Positions 36,352 to 45,659 of a stretch of 61,870 nucleotides of DNA are shown here, piece after piece. The notes under the pieces were generated by a model. The model saw nothing but the letters and a program-made list of their open reading frames with translations, ran no database searches and was not told the DNA's origin. The first letter of the stretch is position 1. Each line of letters begins with the position of its first letter. Both the position numbers and the translations under genes were made by a program. Source of the DNA: Dehalococcoidia bacterium (lineage in GTDB: Bacteria; Chloroflexota; Dehalococcoidia; Lucifugimonadales; Lucifugimonadaceae); contig JAPYUX010000003.1 in assembly GCA_029940375.1 (NCBI GenBank), forward strand, positions 1-61,870, in the 5' to 3' direction.

Positions 36352-37104
36352 ATGGACATTAAGCAATATTTAATTTTAGATTTAGAAACGACAGGTATAG
36401 ATCTATTTAAAGATAGAATAGTAAAACTTACTACAATATCTTTCTCTGATGAAACAGTTTCTGACACCCAAATAAAAAGTAAATTGTTTAATCCAAAAGT
36501 ATCTATATCCATTGAAGCAGAAAAGATACATGGAATAAGTGATCAAGATGTTGAAAACGAAAATGAATTTAAATATTATGCAAAATCCTTATCTGATTTT
36601 TTTGAAAATTCATGCATAATAGGGTTTGGAATTTATGATTTTCATATCCCAATATTAATGAGTGAATTTTATAGATCTGGAATTTATTTTGATGTTTCAA
36701 AAATCAATATTATTGATTTGAAAAATGTCTATGAAAAATTAAGACCTAGAAATTTGTTAAATGCTTTAAAAGATTTTTGCTCAGTAGAAGTCGATTCTTT
36801 TGATAGAAAATCAAATGAAAAAACCGAGTCTATTTTAGAATTATTTCTTGCCCAACAAACCGAACTTGCTAGTAAAAATATTAGCCTTGACTCAATTATT
36901 TATAACGATAACAATATTAAAACTTTAGATAAAGAAGGTTTTTTTAAAATTTCAAATAATAATGATTTAGTTTTTGCAAAAGGGAAGTATGAAAACCAGA
37001 AAATAAAATCTGTTAAGCAATTACATCCTGATTACATAAAATGGATTAATGATAATGAAGAAATTTCTATAATGGTAAAAATGATTTTGAATTATGATAA
37101 ATGA
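36352..37104 (+). CDS. DnaQ-like 3'-5' exonuclease with ExoX-type C-terminal domain
   Basis: A 250-aa DEDD-family exonuclease. ExoI motif is ILDLETTGIDLF (Asp/Glu ligands). AEKIHGISDQDV is the typical following segment. FGIYDFHIPIL holds the ExoII Asp. The ExoIII region (SNEKTESILEL) does not show the usual H-x4-D, so activity is uncertain. The C-terminal part, FAKGKYENQKIKSV then PDYIKWI, matches the small domain found after ExoX-like nucleases. Start at ATG 36352; no clear Shine-Dalgarno. It converges 1 bp from an MFS gene. Confidence 0.75.
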   Translation: MDIKQYLILDLETTGIDLFKDRIVKLTTISFSDETVSDTQIKSKLFNPKVSISIEAEKIHGISDQDVENENEFKYYAKSLSDFFENSCIIGFGIYDFHIPILMSEFYRSGIYFDVSKINIIDLKNVYEKLRPRNLLNALKDFCSVEVDSFDRKSNEKTESILELFLAQQTELASKNISLDSIIYNDNNIKTLDKEGFFKISNNNDLVFAKGKYENQKIKSVKQLHPDYIKWINDNEEISIMVKMILNYDK

Positions 37105-37105
37105 T

Positions 37106-38410
37106 TTAAATATTTCTTATTTCTTTTTTTGAAATAAAAATATATAAATTTATTATTATAAGTAATATTGAACTGATCATTACTGCTATACTTGATCCAA
37201 AAAATTCTGCTAATAATCCTAAGATCAATGCCCCTACAGACAGTAAACTAAAAGTTATCGTATGGATTCCCATAACTCTACCTCTTAATTTATCTGGTAC
37301 ATTCAATTGAAGTATTGACATTGAACAAACCATAAAAATTGCACTAAATGTACTTGTTAAGAAAGAAAAAAGTAATGAAAGCAATAAATTATAAGAAATC
37401 CATGGATTGGAATAAATATTATTTTCATTAATAAAAAAATTAGTAATACCAAATAACAATAAAAAAATGATGGCTATTACGTTTGCAGAAAATGCTAATT
37501 TACCTATATTTATTTTGCTTTTTAGATTAGAAGTAATTATTGTACCAAAAACCGCTCCCAATCCTGCACTAGACAATAAAATTCCCAATATTTGAGCGGA
37601 TACGTCACCACGAGTTGTTAGCTTATAACTATCAGCAAAAGAGGGAAGTAATTGTAAATAAGACATTCCAAAAAAACTAGTCAAATAAGTTGCTAGTATT
37701 ATTATTCTAAAAATTTTATTTTCATATATATACTTAATTCCTTCTAAAGTTTCTTGAAAAATTGAATTTTTTGCACTATTTTTTTTCTCAATTCCATATA
37801 AATTCTTATTTGGTTTTATCCTTATCATTATGATGCCCATTATAAAAAAACCTACGGCACTCATGTAAAAAATGGCTTGAGTTCCATAAAATGCAATGAT
37901 AAATCCTCCAATACCCGGTGCAATAATTCTTACTCCTTGCCACAAAATAGCATTGAGTGAAACAGCACTTACTATCTGTTCTTTATTATCTAAAAATTGT
38001 GTAAATATAGATGACCTTACTGGCCAATCGAAACCACTGATAAGACCCAGTATAGTAGATAAAATTATAACAATAGATACAGTTTCTAAATTTAAATTAT
38101 CAACTATGCCCAATATAATTAAAATTAAACTAGAACAAAAAGAAGTAATAATCAGTAGAATTTTTTTCTCTAATCTATCAGCAATCACACCTCCTAAGAA
38201 ATTTATAGTTATAGTGCCCAATCCAAATACGGCTGCTACTAAACCTAAAAAAAATTCTGATCCACTAATGTTATAGATTAGTTTTCCACTTGCTAATGTT
38301 AATAGTTGCGTTCCACCTACTGACCCTAAAGAAGCAAGCCAGAATAAGCGAAATTTACTTGCTTTGAATGCACCGAAAGTTCCAATAGATGGTTTGATTT
38401 TTTTCTTTAT
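37106..38410 (-). CDS. MFS transporter with an abnormal (ATA) start
   Basis: An MFS transporter with motif A in GGVIADRLEKK. The first TTG in frame (38221) would delete the first transmembrane helix. The frame stays open upstream and encodes SIGTFGAFKASKFRLFWLA and then TM1, as expected. No ATG, GTG or TTG occurs there. The best start is ATA at 38410, 6 bp after GGAG and overlapping the IMPase stop as ATAA, giving 434 aa. Ancestral ATGA would have served as both start and stop. Alternatively, one A too many in an A7 run (38398-38404) hides a GTG start in the other frame. About 12 transmembrane segments in all. Confidence 0.75.
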   Translation of the reverse strand: MKKKIKPSIGTFGAFKASKFRLFWLASLGSVGGTQLLTLASGKLIYNISGSEFFLGLVAAVFGLGTITINFLGGVIADRLEKKILLIITSFCSSLILIILGIVDNLNLETVSIVIILSTILGLISGFDWPVRSSIFTQFLDNKEQIVSAVSLNAILWQGVRIIAPGIGGFIIAFYGTQAIFYMSAVGFFIMGIIMIRIKPNKNLYGIEKKNSAKNSIFQETLEGIKYIYENKIFRIIILATYLTSFFGMSYLQLLPSFADSYKLTTRGDVSAQILGILLSSAGLGAVFGTIITSNLKSKINIGKLAFSANVIAIIFLLLFGITNFFINENNIYSNPWISYNLLLSLLFSFLTSTFSAIFMVCSMSILQLNVPDKLRGRVMGIHTITFSLLSVGALILGLLAEFFGSSIAVMISSILLIIINLYIFISKKEIRNI

Positions 38411-39195
38411 TGGATGCTCCAGTCGCCACCCATAATATCCATGCTTTCTTCTAAAAGATGTTTCGAACCAAAAATTATATTTTTCTTCCCGTTTATAGAA
38501 CTTTGTTCCGCGTATCCCGCCCCAGATTCCTTTGCTAATGATTCAAGAGCGACTGTTTCCCATAAATTTAAATCCACCTCTATAACTAAGTCTACTGCTC
38601 CGGAAAATGCAAGAGAATAACCAAAACAATCATAACATCCTCTTGAATCCCAAACTAGTGAATCCATTATTTGTAATTTATCTAACATTCCTTCTTTTTT
38701 AAATCGTTGTGGAGAACCATAAATTATTAATGATTCAGATAAAACTTTAGAGGTTGACGCTTTTATTTTGTGCCCATTTTTTTCAGCCCCAAAATTTTCA
38801 ACAGAAATAAACCTATCTTGTAATTTTGGGATATCAATTAAACCCATTATTGGCTTTTTTTTATAGGTTAGTCCTATAATTGTTCCGAACAGCGATATAC
38901 CTCTAGAAAATGAAGTAGTACCATCTATAGGGTCTATATACCAACAATAATCTTTATTATCTTTCCTTCCAAGAATTTCTTCTGTGATTATGTCTCCATC
39001 ACTTTTACTTAAAATATTAAAAATTTCTTCTTCTACTTTAATATCAAATTCAGTCAGTAAACTTCCATCTTCTTTAAGGGAACTTTTAGAAGAAGCAACA
39101 TCTTTGGTAATTTCTCGAGATTTATCTAAAGCTTGGATACCAAGTTCCAGAAATTTATTCAAAGGATCATTCAAGTTCAATATTTCATTAATCAT
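38407..39195 (-). CDS. Inositol-monophosphatase-family phosphatase
   Basis: A 262-aa Mg/Li-type phosphatase. Metal residues are in EEILG (Glu), YIDPIDGTTSFSRG (the WxDPIDGT motif with Tyr in place of Trp) and LNLWETVAL, the C-terminal region that normally reads WDxAA but has Glu for Asp. The family includes inositol monophosphatase, histidinol phosphatase HisN and CysQ; the substrate cannot be set. Its stop overlaps the inferred start of the MFS gene. Confidence 0.82.
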   Translation of the reverse strand: MINEILNLNDPLNKFLELGIQALDKSREITKDVASSKSSLKEDGSLLTEFDIKVEEEIFNILSKSDGDIITEEILGRKDNKDYCWYIDPIDGTTSFSRGISLFGTIIGLTYKKKPIMGLIDIPKLQDRFISVENFGAEKNGHKIKASTSKVLSESLIIYGSPQRFKKEGMLDKLQIMDSLVWDSRGCYDCFGYSLAFSGAVDLVIEVDLNLWETVALESLAKESGAGYAEQSSINGKKNIIFGSKHLLEESMDIMGGDWSIQ

Positions 39196-39251
39196 AGTAA
39201 AATATTTTTTCTTAATTTAATTTTCATAATAATTATTTAAATTGATATTTT

Positions 39252-39326
39252 TGGAGCGGAAGACGAGATTCGAACTCGCGACCCTCTCCTTGGCAAGGAG
39301 ATGCTCTACCACTGAGCCACTTCCGC
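39252..39326 (-). tRNA. tRNA-Gly (GCC)
   Basis: 75 nt with encoded CCA. The anticodon stem-loop CTCCTTGCCAAGGAG presents GCC. Acceptor GCGGAAG pairs with CTTCCGC and the discriminator is T. Much of its T arm is identical to the tRNA-Gly(TCC) at 35903-35978, so the two glycine tRNAs are probably paralogous. Confidence 0.95.
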
Positions 39327-39382
39327 TTAAATTATAATCTGAATTTTATTATATATAATTTTATAAGATCCAGTATAAAATA

Positions 39383-39583
39383 TTGGCAATTAAATATCAC
39401 AAAAATTCAGAGGAATTAGTTTTTAGTAATTGGAATCCAGATAAAATTTCTAAAAGAATGAGAATTCTAAAACAAGAACGAAAACTTCAAATTGAATGGG
39501 CAAAAAATACAGATCCAGGAGATACTCTTAGATGGGATCTTGATCCCGAAAAAGATTCTACTCGCTTAGAAACCAATGCATAA
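39383..39583 (+). CDS. Small charged protein, unknown (66 aa)
   Basis: A short soluble protein starting with TTG, rich in Lys, Glu, Asp and Trp (three Trp), lacking hydrophobic segments. The central stretch SKRMRILKQERKLQIEWA looks helical. Composition is protein-like rather than random for this AT-rich DNA. No clear ribosome binding site. It sits between tRNA-Gly and the carboxyltransferase gene on the opposite strand from the tRNA. Not recognised. Confidence 0.5.
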   Translation: MAIKYHKNSEELVFSNWNPDKISKRMRILKQERKLQIEWAKNTDPGDTLRWDLDPEKDSTRLETNA

Positions 39584-39676
39584 TTTTTTTTAAATCTAAA
39601 AAACATCCAATTTAAAAGATCTTTTTTTATGTTTTCTAGAAGTTTATAAATTACTTTTTATCTTATAATTGCCATT

Positions 39677-41188
39677 ATGAAAAAAATTAATTTTATGGAT
39701 ACCTCATTTCGTGATGGCTTTCAGTCATGTTATGGAGCAAGGGTAAAAACAGAAGACTTTCTACCAATATTAAAAGCCGCAGTAGAAGCTGGAAATGATA
39801 ACTTTGAAATAGGTGGTGGAGCTAGATTTCAAAGTTTATATTTTTATTGTCAAGAAGATGCTTTTAAAATGATGGATCAATCTAGGGAAATCGTTGGTAA
39901 AGATATAAATTTACAAACTTTGGCTCGTGGCATAAATGTAGTAGGACTTGAATCACAATCTAGAGATATTATTGATCTTCATGCTAAGTTATTTAAGAAA
40001 CATGGAATAACTACCATTAGAAATTTTGATGCTCTAATGGATATTCGAAATTTATCTTTTTCAGCAGAATGCATAACTAATGCAGGTTTAAATCATCAAA
40101 TTGTTATTGCATTAATGGGTTTACCACCAAGTTTAAATGAAAAATATTATCATTCTGCAGAATTCTATACAGATAAAATAAAAGAAATAATAGATGCCAA
40201 TATACCTTTTGATAGCGTAGCTTTCAAAGATGCATCAGGAACAACACCGCCTTCCATAGTACATGAAACTATTAAGAATGCACGAAAATTATTACCAAAA
40301 GACACGATGATCCAATTTCATACACATGATACTGCTGGAATGGGTGTATCTTGTAATATGGCAGCTATTGAAGCAGGAGCAGATACAATTGATCTTGCTA
40401 TGGCTCCTGTAAGTGGAGGAACATCTCAGGTAGATATTTTGACAATGTGGCAAGCACTAAGAGGTACTGAATATACACTTGAAATAGATGAAGAAAAAAT
40501 ACTAGAAGTTGAAAAAATGTTTATTGATCAAATGGAAAAATATTATCTCCCTACTGAAGCAGTAATGGTTAATCCAATTATCCCTTTCTCTCCTATGCCA
40601 GGTGGAGCACTTACTGCAAACACACAAATGATGAGAGATAATGACTCTCTAGATCTTTTCAGTAAAGTTATTGAAAATATGAGAGAAGTGGTTGCTAAAG
40701 GTGGTTATGGGACGTCTGTTACACCAGTTTCACAATTTTATTTTCAACAAGCATTTACAAATACTGTACAAGAAAAATGGTCAAAAATATCAGAAAATTA
40801 TGGAAAGATGATATTAGGATATTTTGGTAAGACTCCAACTGATCCAGATCCTGAAATTATAAAAATTGCTTCTAAACAATTATCTCTCAAACCCACAAAA
40901 GAAAATGTTCACGATTTGAATGATAATAATCCAAATATGGGAATAGATTACAATAAAAAATTGTTGGAAGATAAAAATATAGAATCTACCGATGAGAATA
41001 TATTTATATCTGCTACATGTGGAGCTAAAGGAATATCATTTCTAGAAGGTAAAAGTGAACTAGGAATTAGATATAAAGATAATAATATTAAAGAATCTAT
41101 TAATTCGAATAATAAACCATCCAGCGATGAGATCACACGAGTATCTGTTAATGGAAAAGATTATGAAGTGATCATACATTCTAATTAA
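39677..41188 (+). CDS. Carboxyltransferase subunit (pyruvate carboxylase B / OadA-like)
   Basis: A 503-aa TIM-barrel carboxyltransferase of the HMG-lyase-like family. The metal site includes the first-strand Asp in MDTSFRDGFQS and HTHDTAGMG (two His), with the carboxylated-Lys region VAFKDASGTTPP. The C-terminal domain follows conserved order (TEAVMVNPIIPFSPMPGGAL). The protein stops at VSVNGKDYEVIIHSN, just where a biotinyl (BCCP) domain begins in full OadA proteins. So it must use a separate biotin carrier, or another acceptor. No biotin carboxylase is adjacent. Confidence 0.85.
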   Translation: MKKINFMDTSFRDGFQSCYGARVKTEDFLPILKAAVEAGNDNFEIGGGARFQSLYFYCQEDAFKMMDQSREIVGKDINLQTLARGINVVGLESQSRDIIDLHAKLFKKHGITTIRNFDALMDIRNLSFSAECITNAGLNHQIVIALMGLPPSLNEKYYHSAEFYTDKIKEIIDANIPFDSVAFKDASGTTPPSIVHETIKNARKLLPKDTMIQFHTHDTAGMGVSCNMAAIEAGADTIDLAMAPVSGGTSQVDILTMWQALRGTEYTLEIDEEKILEVEKMFIDQMEKYYLPTEAVMVNPIIPFSPMPGGALTANTQMMRDNDSLDLFSKVIENMREVVAKGGYGTSVTPVSQFYFQQAFTNTVQEKWSKISENYGKMILGYFGKTPTDPDPEIIKIASKQLSLKPTKENVHDLNDNNPNMGIDYNKKLLEDKNIESTDENIFISATCGAKGISFLEGKSELGIRYKDNNIKESINSNNKPSSDEITRVSVNGKDYEVIIHSN

Positions 41189-41310
41189 ATTTTAAAACTT
41201 TCTACAGAAAAGTTACAAAATTTAAATTTTTTTATCTGTTTTTAAAATATAATTTGAAAAAGATATAAAAAATAAAGCTTAAAAAATTATTATGAGAAAG
41301 TGTTACTAAA

Positions 41311-41643
41311 TTGGATAGTATTTTTACAAAAATAATTAATAAAGAAATTTCAAGTGAAATTCAATATGAAGATGAATTGTGTATTGCTATAAACGATGTA
41401 AACCCGAAATCTAAAATTCATATTTTAGTTATACCCAAAAAACCTATTGAAAATATTAATTATGCTTCAGATTCTGATAAGGAAATCTTAGGTCATCTAA
41501 TGCTTGTTTGCCAAAAACTGGCAAAAAAACTCCAAATCGATGAAGAAGGATATCAAATTCTAACTAATGTAGGTGAGGGCGGTGGTCAAACGGTTATGCA
41601 CTTACATTTCCATTTGTTGAGTGGAAATACTTTAACTATGTAA
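41311..41643 (+). CDS. HIT-family nucleotide-binding protein (HinT-like)
   Basis: A 110-aa purine nucleoside phosphoramidase-type protein. The motif HLHFHLL (His-x-His-x-His) is at the C-terminus, preceded by GGGQTVMH. IFTKIINKEISSE is the standard N-terminus. It starts with TTG; a purine-rich GAGAAAG is 13 bp upstream. It is monocistronic, with bcp 51 bp downstream. Confidence 0.92.
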   Translation: MDSIFTKIINKEISSEIQYEDELCIAINDVNPKSKIHILVIPKKPIENINYASDSDKEILGHLMLVCQKLAKKLQIDEEGYQILTNVGEGGGQTVMHLHFHLLSGNTLTM

Positions 41644-41694
41644 TTTTTTTTTCTATACTATATCTAGATAATTATTTGTAATTAGGAGAAAAAA

Positions 41695-42159
41695 ATGTCT
41701 TTATTAGAAGGTTCTAAAGTTCCAGATTTTAATTTAATTGATCAAAATGGAGATTTCATAAATTTAAGTTCTATTTCAGGCAAACCTGCTGTACTTTATT
41801 TTTATCCTAAAGATGACACCCCTGGATGTACAGTTGAGGCTTGTGAGTTTAGAGATATATATGGAGAGTTCAGTAAACTCGATTGTAATATTTATGGGAT
41901 AAGTCCCGATGACGAAAGTTCTCACAATAAATTTATAGATAATCATTCTTTACCATTTACCCTTCTTTGTGATCCTGATAAAAAAATGATTCAAGAATAT
42001 GGTGTATGGGGAGAAAAGAATATGTATGGTAAAAAGAGCATGGGTATAATAAGGTCAACTTTCTTAATTGATAAGGATGGAATTCTCTTGAAAAAATGGA
42101 CCAACGTACAAGCTAAAGGTCATGCAGAAAAAGTTAAAGAAGTCTTAGCAAATTCTTAG
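41695..42159 (+). CDS. bcp: Peroxiredoxin, Bcp/PrxQ family
   Basis: A 154-aa thiol peroxidase. The peroxidatic Cys is in PKDDTPGCTVEACEFRD (about residue 45), and the second Cys five residues later is the resolving Cys of the PrxQ atypical 2-Cys type. GIIRSTFLIDKDG is conserved near the C-terminus. AGGAG lies 8 bp before the ATG. It removes peroxides in the cytoplasm and converges 1 bp from the NHL gene. Confidence 0.95.
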   Translation: MSLLEGSKVPDFNLIDQNGDFINLSSISGKPAVLYFYPKDDTPGCTVEACEFRDIYGEFSKLDCNIYGISPDDESSHNKFIDNHSLPFTLLCDPDKKMIQEYGVWGEKNMYGKKSMGIIRSTFLIDKDGILLKKWTNVQAKGHAEKVKEVLANS

Positions 42160-42160
42160 T

Positions 42161-43102
42161 TTATTTCCTATATATTTGGATTCTGTGCCTACATGAATCT
42201 GAAATAAATATCAGGTTTTCGTTTGTTTCAATTCCAGCAGGTTTCCAAAACTTTTTTTCTTCTTCAAATAATCCAGCGTTTTCTCTCCAACTAGACTGTT
42301 CAGGATTAACATCTAAAAATTCTTGACACCACTTTGATAGCGAGGCATCTCCAAAAATTTCAGAAAGATAGTTTTGTTTATCGTCAAAAATTATTACACT
42401 ATTATTCCCCCAATTTGATACAAATAAATAACCTCTATTATCAATATGAACTGAAGAAGGTTTGTTAAATTCACTATCATTAAAGTTTTTAATAATTTTT
42501 ACACAATTACCATTTGAATCAAATATTTGGACCCTATTATTTCTCCAGTCGGCTATATATATATTCTCTTCAATATCTAGTGCTATCCCCCATGGATAAT
42601 TAAATTCTCCTTCATTTGTTCCAAATAAACCAAAGCTAGAAATAAACTTTCCTTTTTCATCAAATTTTTGTACTCTTGAATTTAAATGATCTACAATAAA
42701 TAATTCATTTTGTTTATTAAATGCTAATCCAGATGGTCTATTTAACTGGCCACTGTCACATCCATATTCTCCCCAACTATCGATGAAATTGCCATTGTAA
42801 TCAAAAATAGAGATCCTGTTTAAATGTTCATCAGATAGATATAATTTATCGTTTTTGTCAAAAACTATTGCTGTTGGCAAAATAGATTTTCCTTTATCTT
42901 CACCCCAATTAGCAAACTCATATTTATGTTCAGAATCTACAGTTACAGCACTTATTCTGTTGTTTTTGTTACTAGCATTTGACCTACTTAGAACAAACAA
43001 AGTTCCATTTTTGTATTTTAAATCTATAGGATTCATGAATCCTCTTCCTTCAAACGAAGCAATCCCTATAGTGTGGCTATATTCTAATTTTGTTGTAACC
43101 AT
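42161..43102 (-). CDS. NHL-repeat beta-propeller protein
   Basis: A 313-aa protein made of about six NHL repeats. Recurring patterns include GQLNRPSGLAFNKQNELFIVD, cut here to GQLNRPSGLAF, GEFNYPWGIALD and DWRNNRVQIFD. There is no signal peptide, so a cytoplasmic place is inferred, though export by another route is possible. Its ATG shares one base with the DUF1501 stop (TAATG), so it is the third gene in a coupled set. Confidence 0.85.
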   Translation of the reverse strand: MVTTKLEYSHTIGIASFEGRGFMNPIDLKYKNGTLFVLSRSNASNKNNRISAVTVDSEHKYEFANWGEDKGKSILPTAIVFDKNDKLYLSDEHLNRISIFDYNGNFIDSWGEYGCDSGQLNRPSGLAFNKQNELFIVDHLNSRVQKFDEKGKFISSFGLFGTNEGEFNYPWGIALDIEENIYIADWRNNRVQIFDSNGNCVKIIKNFNDSEFNKPSSVHIDNRGYLFVSNWGNNSVIIFDDKQNYLSEIFGDASLSKWCQEFLDVNPEQSSWRENAGLFEEEKKFWKPAGIETNENLIFISDSCRHRIQIYRK

Positions 43103-44229
43103 TATGAGTTTAGTACACTTAGGTTTGTAAATTTTTCGTCTAAAATGCTTTCCGAATCAACATCCAGTACATCTTCTAGAATTGTTGAATACAGAGTTCT
43201 AAAGTCCATATTATAATGTATATCTCCCTCAAGTTGAGCAGAAGGTTCTAGATTTGGGTACTCTCCGTAGAGACCTCCCTTTACACAGTTACCTAACAAA
43301 AAAGCAACCCCTCCAGATCCGTGGTCTGTTCCGGTACCGTTATCAGAAATCCTTCTTCCAAATTCTGAAAATATCCAAATTACTGTCTCGTCGTCCAATT
43401 TTTGCTTTATTAAATCTCTTTGGAAACAATCAATTGCGACTGACAACTGTTTCAATAATAAGGAGTGATTTTTCAATTCGTCAGTGTGAGTATCAAAACT
43501 ACCATGTTGAGCGTAAAATATTCTTGTACCTAATTTTGCACTAGCAACTTGAGCTATACCTTTTAAAGACTGAGCAATAGGATTATCTTCTGGATATTCA
43601 ACATCAGATGAGTAATTGCTTGGTGCTTCACTTAACAAATCTGCACCATCCAATGCCCCTCTTCCAGTTTCTAATAATCTTAAAGAAGGAACACCATCTC
43701 TGTTCATTGGTTGGTAAATTCGATCGACTGTGTCTAACAAAATTTCTCTGTTTTTTGCTCCAGATACTCCAGTGAAAAGTCCATATGATTCCAGTGCACC
43801 AACTGATGCAACGGATACTCCAGGACATGCTAGGGCCCGGGGGAGTCCTTTTCCAAAATTTACTGCTGTAATAGGATTTAATCCCTTTGGATCAATATTT
43901 TTTACGGTTCTCCCCAACCATCCTATTGAACTACTTTCGAATGGCTTAGCTGTATGCCATATATCCATTGATCTAAAATGAGATCTATTTGGTTCAGGAT
44001 ATCCGATTCCCATCATAACGGCTAGTTTTTGGTCATCAAATGTTTTTTTGAAAAAATCTATGTTTGAATTAAAAGCAATTTTATTATCAATTGGGATAAT
44101 AGAGTCATCTTTTAAGCCCATATTAGGCCTGTAATCATAATAAAGACCAGTTTCATAAGGAACTATAGTATTCAGGTAGTCATTCCCTCCACTTAATTGG
44201 ATTACTACAAGATTTTTTTGCTTGCTCAT
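43102..44229 (-). CDS. DUF1501-family protein
   Basis: A 375-aa protein of the DUF1501 family, distant relatives of the alkaline phosphatase/sulfatase fold. Conserved segments are LVVIQLSGGNDYLN at the start, HFRSMDIWHTA, and FGRRISDNGTGTDHGSGG near the end, the latter a likely metal or substrate site. Members usually carry a Tat signal; here the conserved domain starts at residue 7, so none is present. It follows DUF1800 by 13 bp and overlaps the NHL gene. Function unknown. Confidence 0.87.
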   Translation of the reverse strand: MSKQKNLVVIQLSGGNDYLNTIVPYETGLYYDYRPNMGLKDDSIIPIDNKIAFNSNIDFFKKTFDDQKLAVMMGIGYPEPNRSHFRSMDIWHTAKPFESSSIGWLGRTVKNIDPKGLNPITAVNFGKGLPRALACPGVSVASVGALESYGLFTGVSGAKNREILLDTVDRIYQPMNRDGVPSLRLLETGRGALDGADLLSEAPSNYSSDVEYPEDNPIAQSLKGIAQVASAKLGTRIFYAQHGSFDTHTDELKNHSLLLKQLSVAIDCFQRDLIKQKLDDETVIWIFSEFGRRISDNGTGTDHGSGGVAFLLGNCVKGGLYGEYPNLEPSAQLEGDIHYNMDFRTLYSTILEDVLDVDSESILDEKFTNLSVLNS

Positions 44230-44242
44230 ATAAAACTCCTAA

Positions 44243-45610
44243 TTAGCAATATTGAAAATCTGGTGTCGATACAATAAGTTTCAAGACATCCAAAATTTTA
44301 TCTTCTTTATTTGTAAATTTATTTTTTCTCAAATGTTCTTCTATCATTCCTTTTGTTTTATCAGTTATATCAATGTACCCCAATGTTTCTAATGTATTGT
44401 TGATCAAATCATTTGAATTAGTGATGTTTGTTTCTTTTATAATTTCAATAATCCTTTTTACTCCGGTAGAACTTGTATTAGATATTTCAGTACTAGCATA
44501 GTTGATTCTTTCAATTAGTGACCCACTATCAATCCATTCTTCCCCTTCATGCCATCCTTCAACACTTGGAGGGTTCATTAAAAATTGCCCCATCAATAAA
44601 GTATTTATAGCTAATTCGGCTGAGTCTAAATCCGGAATTTTATATTTATCAACCAATCTTGATACTCCAAAAACTAAATCTGATGGGCTTTTAACTTTTT
44701 TAAATCTAATATCATCAGATTTAAAATGTTCAGATTTAAACATTGCTTCCAGCACTTTTTTTATCTCACCATTATTTTTCAAAAACACTTCAGAAAGTTT
44801 ATTGATTTCATCCCAATCTTCCTTTTCAGAAACAAAGTATAGATATAGCCTTTTACAAATAAATTTTGCCGTTGAAGGGTGTGTAGCAATCATATTGACT
44901 ATATCATTTCCATTAAAATTACCTTTTTCTCCTAAGAATGTTTTTTCTGTATTATCGTGATCAGATTTGTCAAAAGAAAACTCCATAGGGAATGGTCCTA
45001 AAAAAAATGGAGGGGGAGTTGGTCTTGATGCCCAACCTGTAAAAGCTCTTGCAGCAGTTTTCACATCATCTTCTGTATAAGAACCTTCTCCATTCTCATC
45101 TATACCCATAGAAAAAAGTTCTAATAACTCTCTACCGTAATTTTCATTAGGAGCATCTTTGTGACTGTTTTGATTGTCTAGCCAATACATCATTCCTGGA
45201 TCTTCAGAAATTTTAAGAAGCAAAGTCTCAAATTTTCCCAAACCGTATTTTCTAAAAAGATCTATTTCTTCCAACATGGCTAAACCATGATCAAGTTTTA
45301 TTCCTCCAACTGCCAATAAACCATGCCAAAACAAAGCTATTTTTTCTTCTAATTGTTTTTCAGATTTGGCAAGCCTCCATGTCCATTGAGGATCAGCGTG
45401 TCTTGCAGTTCTGGCTTCAACTGAAGCTATAAAGTATCTATCTAGTAAGTCTTGATCCTTCGGAGGACCATATTCCGGATTAATTAATAGATCCACAACA
45501 TCATCATATTCCATTAAAGATAGTTTTTCTATCTGATCATAAGTACACCCAAAACCAGCTCTCCTTAATAGATGGGCTAAAAGGATTTTGTTATCTAAAC
45601 TAGTAATCAT
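44243..45610 (-). CDS. DUF1800-family protein
   Basis: A 455-aa protein of the DUF1800 family. LLRRAGFGCT is the usual N-terminal motif, and FWHGLLAVGGIKLD, NENYGRELLELFSMGID and GWHEGEEWIDSG are conserved segments. Most members are exported; this one has no signal peptide. DUF1800 and DUF1501 genes occur side by side in many bacteria, but their joint function is unproved. It starts the operon DUF1800-DUF1501-NHL. Confidence 0.88.
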   Translation of the reverse strand: MITSLDNKILLAHLLRRAGFGCTYDQIEKLSLMEYDDVVDLLINPEYGPPKDQDLLDRYFIASVEARTARHADPQWTWRLAKSEKQLEEKIALFWHGLLAVGGIKLDHGLAMLEEIDLFRKYGLGKFETLLLKISEDPGMMYWLDNQNSHKDAPNENYGRELLELFSMGIDENGEGSYTEDDVKTAARAFTGWASRPTPPPFFLGPFPMEFSFDKSDHDNTEKTFLGEKGNFNGNDIVNMIATHPSTAKFICKRLYLYFVSEKEDWDEINKLSEVFLKNNGEIKKVLEAMFKSEHFKSDDIRFKKVKSPSDLVFGVSRLVDKYKIPDLDSAELAINTLLMGQFLMNPPSVEGWHEGEEWIDSGSLIERINYASTEISNTSSTGVKRIIEIIKETNITNSNDLINNTLETLGYIDITDKTKGMIEEHLRKNKFTNKEDKILDVLKLIVSTPDFQYC

Positions 45611-45659
45611 AATTAATGCATAATATATTACTTAACATTTTTTAATGCAACAAATTAAG

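Noticed and set aside
44502-44960. Plus-strand 152-aa open frame within DUF1800
   Set aside because: It lies entirely in the antisense of a conserved gene, and its composition (Ser/Ile-rich) is that of a shadow frame.
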